From contig DASVTY010000083.1 in the NCBI GenBank assembly GCA_036387315.1, forward strand, positions 1-64,000: 64,000 nucleotides of DNA. The letters are read 5' to 3'. Shown here piece after piece: positions 58,118-64,000 of this stretch. The position numbers were made by a program, and so were the translations under genes. Source of the stretch: JALZCH01 sp036387315. Lineage in GTDB: Bacteria > Acidobacteriota > Blastocatellia > Pyrinomonadales > Pyrinomonadaceae. The first letter of the stretch is position 1. Every line of letters begins with the position of its first letter. Under the pieces are notes generated by a model, which saw only the letters and a program-made list of their open reading frames with translations, was not told the origin of the DNA and did no database searches.

Positions 58118-60418
58118 CTTTTTCGTATTGCGGCTCGTATGGCGACCGGATTGCGCGAGCTTTTCGCGCAAACGAAGCTGCCAGCGTTTTTGCGTGCGGT
58201 CGTTTTCTTCAAATTCAGTGAGCAATTCGCCCAAGCCTTCGCCGCCCGCTTGTCTCGATTTTAAGTATAAAAGACCCGTTATCACCGACGTTAGCGAGCT
58301 GAGGAGAACCAGAATCGGAAACCACAAGATTTGAAAAATCGCTTCGTAAACCGTTTCCTGAAAAGATTTTTTCAGCTTTTTGTCCTCTTCTGTTTCCGGC
58401 TCTACAGGGGCGGGTTGAACGGTTTTGTTTTGCTCTTCTTTGTTTTCCACTTCAAAATCGTTTCCTATTGAAACTTTGCTGTTATTGCGCAGGCGAATAT
58501 CAACGCCTGTAGCCGTTTTTTCAACAACGAAAATGTCATTTGACTTCATCATCGCCGAAACGAAAAGTGCCAAAGCCCCCGATAACAGGAGAGGCGCGAA
58601 AAACGACAGCGAAAAAGCGGCGACCGTTGTGCTGAGCGAGCGGCGAACAAGCTGAGAAGAACGCCGCAATGCCTGGCGACCGCGCAGATTTTCCATCGCC
58701 ACAACAGGTGAGACTAGATAAAAAAGCACGAAAACGCCGACTCCCAGCGAAAAACCGAGAAGCAAAACAGCAATCGAAAGAAACGATAAAACGCCTGTAG
58801 CAGCAGCGCCCCAATTAATCGAGACGCTGAAGCCGAGCAAAATCGAGCCGGGAATTATCCCGATAATAAGAGCTGAAAATGCAATTAACGTAGTGATGGT
58901 AACCGTTCCCGCAAAACCGCGCCATCTGGTTTTCGCCGCCGACAGAGCCTTTTTCCAATTGACCGGGCGCAGCGGTACGGCTAAAAGCTGGGCGACGATC
59001 CAAGTCGTCACGCCGAGCAGAATTGATGCGAAAAAGATGTTGACGAAAATTGAGGAAAATCCCAAAATGACTGAGAAAATGCCCGCTGCCGTTGGGGAAA
59101 TGACGTTTTCGAAACGCAAAAAATTAATCGTAACCCGCGAGAAAGTAACCAGAAAGCCCGGCAATTGAAGCAACAGGGAAAGCCACAAAAACGTCGGCAA
59201 ATGCTCGCTGTAAATCACGAGCGCGCGGCGCAGCAGCATGCCGATGCCTTCGCTCGACGCGCGCAGCTTGCTCGAAAAATCAATTGCCGACGCCGGGCGC
59301 TCGTCCGCCCGTTTAGCAAGCGCCGAATGAATCGTCCGTTTTACCCGGCGACGCAGTTTTTTCGTTTCGAGCGGTGGTGGCTCCTGTTCCTGATGCGCTT
59401 TGATAACTTCGGTAAAATTGCCGGTAAAAGGCGTCGAGCCGGAAAGCATTTGATACGCGATAACGCCGAGACTGTAAACGTCGGCTCGCGGGTCGAGCCG
59501 CTCGCCGCGGCATTGTTCCGGCGACATATAAAGCGGCGTTCCCAAAACCGCGCCGACGCGCGTTAAAGCCGCCGATGAGCTGCCGACAGTTCTATTTTCG
59601 GCAGCAATCGGTGCAGACAAAAGCTGCGTCGCAACAGCTTCCTGATTTGTCGCCCCGCCGCCGTTATTTTCGGCAACAGTCGCCCGCGACGACTGAAAGA
59701 TTGCCGTTGCGCCCTCATCCGGGTTTTGGATTTTGGATTTTGGATTTTGGATTTCAAAATTTAAGGTTGCGCCTTCATCAATTTCGGTTGTTAAATTTGC
59801 GGAAAGAGCGACAGTTGCGCCTTCCAAATCAACCGACTGAGAAGAAAGACTTTGAACCTTGAGCCTTGAACTTTGAACCTCCTCTTCGTCTTCGCTCATC
59901 GGCTCTTCGAGCTTGGCGATGCCGAAGTCGAGAACTTTGACGGTATAGCCGCCGCGCGAGTTCGGTTCGAGCCAGATGTTGTCGGGTTTTAAATCGCGGT
60001 GAATAATGCCCTGCCGGTGCGCTTCGGCGACCGCCGAGCAGGTTTGCTCCAAAATATCGAGCGTCCACGACAGCGGCAGGCTTTTTTCTTCTTCCAGAAC
60101 TTCGCCCAGCGTGCAGCCGTCGAGATATTCCATCACGAGATAAGCGACGCGCCCCAGTTCGGTTTCGGCTAAACCGAAATCGGTCACGTCAACGACATTC
60201 GGATGACGCAGACGACCGGCGGCGCGGGCTTCGCGGCGAAAACGCTCGACAAATTCTTCGCGGCGCATAAATTCGGGTGCGATAACCTTCAGAGCGACGG
60301 CGCGCTCCGTCCCCTCGTGCAGCGCGAGATACACCGCGCCCATACCGCCGCGCCCTATTTCGCGTTCGATTCTGTATTTGCCGTCGAGAGTTTGTCCGAT
60401 TAAATTTGCCGCGTTCAT
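58088..60418 (-). CDS. Membrane Ser/Thr protein kinase with a ~105-residue activation-loop insert
   Basis: 776 residues. Kinase elements: IGRGGMGAVYLALHEGTERA, VALKVIAP (K44), HRDLKPDN (140-147), KVLDFGIAKL (DFG 164-166), GTPLYMSPEQCRGERLDPRA (SPE 299-301). Between DFG and SPE lie ~130 residues, against about 25 in a normal kinase. The insert has repeated Thr motifs: EGAT at 199-202, 215-218 and 235-238, then GGAT and AVATQLL. It also holds heptad peptides VQSSRLK-VQS (181-190) and IQNPKSK-IQNP (223-233), coded by heptamer DNA repeats. Residues 400-760 are membrane helices of a YciC-like domain. It probably autophosphorylates the insert, as in PknB-type kinases. The C-terminus GESGESRV lies in an intergenic repeat. 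Confidence 0.85.
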   Translation of the reverse strand: MNAANLIGQTLDGKYRIEREIGRGGMGAVYLALHEGTERAVALKVIAPEFMRREEFVERFRREARAAGRLRHPNVVDVTDFGLAETELGRVAYLVMEYLDGCTLGEVLEEEKSLPLSWTLDILEQTCSAVAEAHRQGIIHRDLKPDNIWLEPNSRGGYTVKVLDFGIAKLEEPMSEDEEEVQSSRLKVQSLSSQSVDLEGATVALSANLTTEIDEGATLNFEIQNPKSKIQNPDEGATAIFQSSRATVAENNGGGATNQEAVATQLLSAPIAAENRTVGSSSAALTRVGAVLGTPLYMSPEQCRGERLDPRADVYSLGVIAYQMLSGSTPFTGNFTEVIKAHQEQEPPPLETKKLRRRVKRTIHSALAKRADERPASAIDFSSKLRASSEGIGMLLRRALVIYSEHLPTFLWLSLLLQLPGFLVTFSRVTINFLRFENVISPTAAGIFSVILGFSSIFVNIFFASILLGVTTWIVAQLLAVPLRPVNWKKALSAAKTRWRGFAGTVTITTLIAFSALIIGIIPGSILLGFSVSINWGAAATGVLSFLSIAVLLLGFSLGVGVFVLFYLVSPVVAMENLRGRQALRRSSQLVRRSLSTTVAAFSLSFFAPLLLSGALALFVSAMMKSNDIFVVEKTATGVDIRLRNNSKVSIGNDFEVENKEEQNKTVQPAPVEPETEEDKKLKKSFQETVYEAIFQILWFPILVLLSSLTSVITGLLYLKSRQAGGEGLGELLTEFEENDRTQKRWQLRLREKLAQSGRHTSRNTKKSGESGESRV
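59728..59754. repeat. Heptamer tandem repeat GGATTTT inside the kinase insert
   Basis: Almost four copies of GGATTTT in a row. Read on the minus strand they encode IQNPKSKIQNP, where the period of seven bases gives a peptide period of seven residues after three copies. It lies inside the activation-loop insert. Confidence 0.75.
59852..59879. repeat. Heptamer tandem repeat TTGAACC-like inside the kinase insert
   Basis: Four copies, TTGAACC, TTGAGCC, TTGAACT and TTGAACC. Read on the minus strand they encode VQSSRLKVQS in the activation-loop insert. The unit is different from the GGATTTT repeat 100 bases away, but the length is the same. Confidence 0.75.
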
Positions 60419-60607
60419 TTGTTCAAATCGGTCGTTAAACTTTGGCTGGTCTTAAGGAACTTTAACCGAAAATCGCATTTCGAGCCAAACCGCCAGCCGA
60501 AATTAACATCGTAAACCGAACGCCGAAACGCGAAAACGGTTTCGGTAAAATTTACAACGAGAGCTAAATTTGCTACTTTCAAAACTTTGGTACGGAGACG
60601 AATCCGA

Positions 60608-61843
60608 ATGAATCTGAAACTAACTCGCCTGCATTTGCTCGATAAATCGAACGATTTCGCGCGAGATTTCAAATCCGGCGTTTCACTGCATTGTCATACG
60701 CAGCATTCGCGCGAAATGTTGGATTTTATTCCGCATTACGCCGCGCAAATTCCGATTGTCAAGAATTTTTGGGAGCGCGAGCGCAAAAGTTACTATGAGC
60801 GTAATGGAAGAGAAATTGATTTTTCAGTAGGTTACTGGACGCCGCCGCTCGCCGCCGAGGAAGTTTTTAATCTCGAACGCGGGCAAATCAACCGAATCGG
60901 TCTTGAAGCAATCATTTCTTTAACCGATCACGACGAAATTTCGGCAAACAAAATCGTTCGCGGCGAAATCGGAAACGCCGAAAATGCGCCGATTTCGCTT
61001 GAATGGACGGTTCCGTTTGACGGCGGCTTTTTCCACGTCGGCGTGCATAATTTGCCCGAAAATCGAGCCGACGCAATTACCAAAGATTTATTAGATTTTA
61101 CGTTTGCCGAAAAACGCAGTTTGATTTACGGCGAAAACCGTTTGGATGAACTATTCGGGCTTTTAAATGAAATTCCCGAAGTTTTGGTGATTTTAAATCA
61201 CCCGCTCTGGGACATCGAATTGTTCGGCAAAGAGCGACACCGAGTTTTGCTCAACGGTTTTCTCGAAAAACACGGACGCTGGATTCACGCTTTTGAGATC
61301 AACGGTTTCCGCAAATGGTCGGAAAATAAAGCCGTTTTGGAAATGGCTGACCAGCTCGGTTATCCGGTTGTGTCGGGCGGCGACCGGCACGGCTGTCAGT
61401 GCAATTCGGTGGTTAATCTGACGACCGTTAAAACTTTCGGCGAATTCACCGAGCAGATTCGGTTTGACAAACGCAGCGAAGTGATTTTGATGCCGCATTA
61501 TCGCCAGCCGCTCAATTGGCGACAGCTTCAATCTTTCGCCGAGATTTTGCAAAATTATCCCGAATTCGGCGCCGAACGCAGGCATTGGCAAAACCGCGTG
61601 TATGCGAAAATTGACGAGCGCGGCACTAAACCTTTGTCGTTTTTCTGGGATCGCGGCGGACCGCGCTGGCTAAAAATGGCAACCTGGACGCTTGCGGCAT
61701 TCGGCAGCCGCGCGTCGCGCCCTGCGTTTGGATTGATGGTAAAACGTAAAGATCGCTTGCCGAAATCATTTAACGCTCCGGCTTTAGCGACAACGAGCGA
61801 AGAAGAACAGATATTGTCGGATTTGTCGTCCGACGCAGTTTAA
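60608..61843 (+). CDS. PHP-like metal-dependent phosphoesterase
   Basis: 411 residues from the ATG at 60608, with GGAGA upstream. The frame opens 7 codons earlier. Metal-binding signatures are SLHCHTQHSREMLDF (HxH), SLTDHDEISANKI (DHD), LVILNHPLWDIELFG and VVSGGDRHGCQC (GDxH), the order of PHP-type phosphoesterases. PHP proteins hydrolyse phosphate esters, usually with three metals, in the cytoplasm. Residues 300-411 are an unknown C-terminal part ending in SEEEQILSDLSSDAV. It is followed by a palindromic repeat and the GT4 gene, so co-transcription is likely but unproven. Confidence 0.75.
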   Translation: MNLKLTRLHLLDKSNDFARDFKSGVSLHCHTQHSREMLDFIPHYAAQIPIVKNFWERERKSYYERNGREIDFSVGYWTPPLAAEEVFNLERGQINRIGLEAIISLTDHDEISANKIVRGEIGNAENAPISLEWTVPFDGGFFHVGVHNLPENRADAITKDLLDFTFAEKRSLIYGENRLDELFGLLNEIPEVLVILNHPLWDIELFGKERHRVLLNGFLEKHGRWIHAFEINGFRKWSENKAVLEMADQLGYPVVSGGDRHGCQCNSVVNLTTVKTFGEFTEQIRFDKRSEVILMPHYRQPLNWRQLQSFAEILQNYPEFGAERRHWQNRVYAKIDERGTKPLSFFWDRGGPRWLKMATWTLAAFGSRASRPAFGLMVKRKDRLPKSFNAPALATTSEEEQILSDLSSDAV

Positions 61844-61850
61844 ATAAGAT

Positions 61851-61920
61851 AAGGAGAAGAGGAGAAAAGGAGAAGAGGAGTTTTGTTTACTTTCCTCTTC
61901 TCCCCTTCTCCTCTTCTTTT
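61851..61920. repeat. Purine-rich inverted repeat
   Basis: AAGGAGAAGAGGAG occurs twice (61851-61864 and 61867-61880), and the complementary CCTCTTCTCCCCTTCTCCTCTTC occupies 61894-61916. It forms a long, imperfect hairpin between the metallohydrolase stop (61841-61843) and the TTG start of the GT4 gene at 61926, so the ribosome site of that gene could be sequestered. Confidence 0.7.
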
Positions 61921-61925
61921 AAATT

Positions 61926-63134
61926 TTGCGGGTAGCATTTTTTACAGATTCATATTTGGAAGTCAACGGCGTGGCGCTGACGAGCAAGCGGCTCGAAAAT
62001 TTTGCTTTGCGCCGCGGCTATCCTTTTCTGACGGTTCACGCCGGAACGAAAACACAGATTACCAAAGAAGGTTCCGTCACGAGACAGGAATTAAAACGCA
62101 GCCCGCTGGCAATCCCGATGGATGCCGGGTTAAAATATGACCCACTGTTCGAACGGCATCACGCACGCGCCAAAAAACTCGTCGCCGAATTCAAACCCGA
62201 CGTAATTCACATCACGGGCTTAAACGATGTCAGCATTTTAGGCGTTTATATCGCTTATAAAGCATTCGATTACGAAATTCCGGTCATCGCTTCGTGGCAC
62301 ACGAATCTTCACGAATTTGCCGCCACCCGTTTGCGTCAAACCTTCCGGTTTGTGCCGAAAAAGCTGAGCGAGCCTCTGATAAATTTAGCCGAGCGCAAAA
62401 TTTTCGACGGCGCGATGGTGTATTACAAAATGGGCAAAGTAATCTTAGCGCCGAATCAGGATTTGATTGACGCTTTGAAAAAGGGCACAAAGCGTTCGGC
62501 GCATTTGATGACGCGTGGAGTTGACACAGAGCTTTTCTCGCCGCAAAAACGAACTGTCACCGACAAAATTTTCCGGCTCGGTTTTGTCGGCAGACTTCAG
62601 CCCGAAAAAAACGTCCGGCTGCTCGTTGATTTGGAAAAAGAATTGATCAAAGCCGGAAAAACCGATTACGAGTTTCTGATTGTCGGCGACGGAAATCAGC
62701 GCCAATGGCTCGAACAAAATTTTGAAAGAGCGAAATTTACCGGGTTTATCAAAGGCGAACAGCTCGCCGAAGCCTACGCAAATATGGATGCTTTCGTTTT
62801 TCCATCGGAAACCGACGCTTTCGGAAACGTCGTGCAGGAAGCGTTTGCGTCCGGCGTTCCGGCGATTGTCGCCAACGTCGGCGGACCGAAATACATCGTC
62901 CGGCACGGCGAAACCGGTTATGCCGCTGACAATTTAAATGATTACGCCCGCTTCGCTTTGCAGTTAATGAACAAACCGGAGCTTCAACGGGAAATGAGCC
63001 GAGCCGCGCGCGAATTCGCTTTGACGCGCTCTTGGGATTCGGTTTTTGAAAAGGTTTATCAGGCTTACGACGAGTGCCGGAATTACCGCCCGAAAGAGGC
63101 GACTCCAAAAACTCGCGTCGCCTCTTTATCATGA
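61926..63134 (+). CDS. GT4-family glycosyltransferase
   Basis: 402 residues starting with TTG. The N-terminal RVAFFTDSYLEVNGVALTSK resembles the mannosyl/glucosyltransferases of the PimB and SqdX types. The C-terminal domain shows RLGFVGRLQPEKNVRLLV, FLIVGDGNQRQWLEQNF and FPSETDAFGNVVQEAFASGV, including the EX7E motif. The acceptor may be a lipid or polyprenol. There is no near polysaccharide gene except the membrane protein that follows. Start choice is limited by the palindrome upstream and a weak ribosome site. Confidence 0.87.
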   Translation: MRVAFFTDSYLEVNGVALTSKRLENFALRRGYPFLTVHAGTKTQITKEGSVTRQELKRSPLAIPMDAGLKYDPLFERHHARAKKLVAEFKPDVIHITGLNDVSILGVYIAYKAFDYEIPVIASWHTNLHEFAATRLRQTFRFVPKKLSEPLINLAERKIFDGAMVYYKMGKVILAPNQDLIDALKKGTKRSAHLMTRGVDTELFSPQKRTVTDKIFRLGFVGRLQPEKNVRLLVDLEKELIKAGKTDYEFLIVGDGNQRQWLEQNFERAKFTGFIKGEQLAEAYANMDAFVFPSETDAFGNVVQEAFASGVPAIVANVGGPKYIVRHGETGYAADNLNDYARFALQLMNKPELQREMSRAAREFALTRSWDSVFEKVYQAYDECRNYRPKEATPKTRVASLS

Positions 63135-63946
63135 AAGAAATAACGTTCGATACAAACCCGCCTATCGTGCAAACAAACACAATCAGCGAGGCATTTGCGA
63201 GCGTCGGACGCGATCCGGCGCAGCTTTTTCGTCAATGGAATTATAAAGGTGCCGTTTTGAGCGGCACGATGCGCGCTCCCATCTTTTTCATCACTTATTT
63301 AATCGGCAGAGAAAGCCTCAAAATCGCGCTCGCCGCCGCCTTCGCGCAATTCGTTTTCCGCTTTTTCTTTGCCGGTTTGAGCAGCGCTTTGATCCAAAAG
63401 TTTCGGCGCGTCGAACCGGCTTGGAAAGCTCTGCTCGCCGTAATGCTTTTGATTCCGGCAATCAGCCACATTTTTGAGTTTGCAGTGCAATACGGTTTTG
63501 CTCATTTTACTCAAACAGGCGACCACACCGAAGAAGCAATTTTACGTTCAATCAGTATTTCCATCGTTTCGGCGCTGTTCGGTTTGTTTGCGATGCGGCG
63601 CGACGTGATGATTGTCGGCGAAGAAGAAAGCAAATCAATTTGGAGCGATTTGAGCAGGCTGCCGAGATTAATTTTTATTTTCGTCGGCTTTATCCCGATG
63701 GAAATCGCCAAAATGATGCGGCGCGGAGCATATCTCGCAGCCATTTGCAGCGTTCTCGGTTTCGGCGTTTTCGCGCAGATTCTCGGCTGGGCTATCATCA
63801 GCAAGCCTTTTTGGACTTACAACAAAGGCAAATGGACGATTTTCTCGTTTTGGGGAATTGACGGAATGATTTTGCTTCTGCTGTGCCTGATTCCAGCGGC
63901 GCTTTATCTGAGAAGCACTGCGAAATCGTCCGAAAAAACTCCATAA
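63131..63946 (+). CDS. Multi-pass membrane protein of unknown function
   Basis: 271 residues from the ATG at 63131, which overlaps the glycosyltransferase stop as ATGA. A longer frame exists upstream, but the overlap start is the normal one. MKEITFDTNPPIVQTNTISE is followed by five or six helices, among them MRAPIFFITYLIGRESLKIA, LLAVMLLIPAISHIFEFAVQ, FIFVGFIPMEIAKM and MILLLLCLIPAALYL. No family is recognised. The close coupling with the GT4 gene suggests a partner role, for example in lipid or glycan handling. 63947-64000 holds nothing I can support. Confidence 0.65.
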   Translation: MKEITFDTNPPIVQTNTISEAFASVGRDPAQLFRQWNYKGAVLSGTMRAPIFFITYLIGRESLKIALAAAFAQFVFRFFFAGLSSALIQKFRRVEPAWKALLAVMLLIPAISHIFEFAVQYGFAHFTQTGDHTEEAILRSISISIVSALFGLFAMRRDVMIVGEEESKSIWSDLSRLPRLIFIFVGFIPMEIAKMMRRGAYLAAICSVLGFGVFAQILGWAIISKPFWTYNKGKWTIFSFWGIDGMILLLLCLIPAALYLRSTAKSSEKTP

Positions 63947-64000
63947 AATGCTATTTATGCAAATCAAGACGAGAATTCAGAAACAAGAATCGGATTCTTC

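Noticed and set aside
1..64000. CRISPR array, tRNA or rRNA
   Set aside because: No regularly spaced repeats of CRISPR length and no tRNA or rRNA pattern were seen on reading the window.

Overview
The window looks like a chromosome segment of an Acidobacteriota bacterium, most likely class Blastocatellia (Pyrinomonadales-like). This is inference from gene style. It holds an Ig/VWA protein of the type seen in acidobacteria, a Ser/Thr kinase with a long low-complexity activation-loop insert, and a TonB protein with a zinc-ribbon start and an Asn-Ala linker. Translation is standard, with TTG and GTG starts as well as ATG. I see no tRNA, rRNA, CRISPR array or intact insertion sequence.

Region 1 (1-29.2 kb) is a cell-surface polysaccharide cluster, almost all on the minus strand. 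It contains about ten glycosyltransferases, two DegT-type sugar aminotransferases, a UDP-HexNAc 4,6-dehydratase-like enzyme with an RmlD-like reductase, a NeuD-like acetyltransferase, a PhyH dioxygenase, a WbqC-like protein, four methyltransferases, and two export routes: a Wzx-like flippase and a Wzm/Wzt ABC transporter. Parts of it are decaying. Remnants of fdtA, fdtB and a GT2 gene lie between 4.5 and 6.5 kb, and a broken small ORF lies at 17.3 kb. Other parts are duplicating: two paralogous GT pairs, one carrying a ~710-bp copied block, and a GNAT-GT2 fusion. A self-contained plus-strand unit at 6.9-10.1 kb interrupts the cluster. It has a strong promoter, a hairpin leader, a 982-residue beta-helix protein and a terminator.

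Region 2 (29.4-49.5 kb) is mostly housekeeping and metabolism: an RNB ribonuclease with 5-formyl-THF cyclo-ligase, two tandem PPK2 kinases, a sorbosone-dehydrogenase-like secreted protein with a secreted glucosidase-like protein, MscL, a MOSC protein, RecN, inorganic pyrophosphatase, a TonB-like protein, a CrtI-family desaturase, a double-PDZ protein and a class I/II aminotransferase.

Region 3 (49.5-60.4 kb) runs on the minus strand: prenyl synthase, XseB, a membrane protein, XseA, a Dam-type DNA adenine methylase, a PD-(D/E)XK-like nuclease, a 985-residue protein that joins a signal peptide and VWA domain to a second copy of that nuclease, and a Ser/Thr kinase. The methylase-nuclease pair looks like a type II restriction-modification unit. 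The VWA-nuclease fusion beside it is the most unusual object here. Region 4 (60.6-63.9 kb, plus strand) has a PHP-like metallohydrolase, a GT4 glycosyltransferase and a membrane protein.

Short repeats run through the whole window. Intergenic nested inverted repeats, each with a different sequence, recur near gene ends. Heptamer tandem repeats sit inside coding sequence, so XseA, the methylase and the kinase all have C-termini or linkers encoded by repeat DNA.
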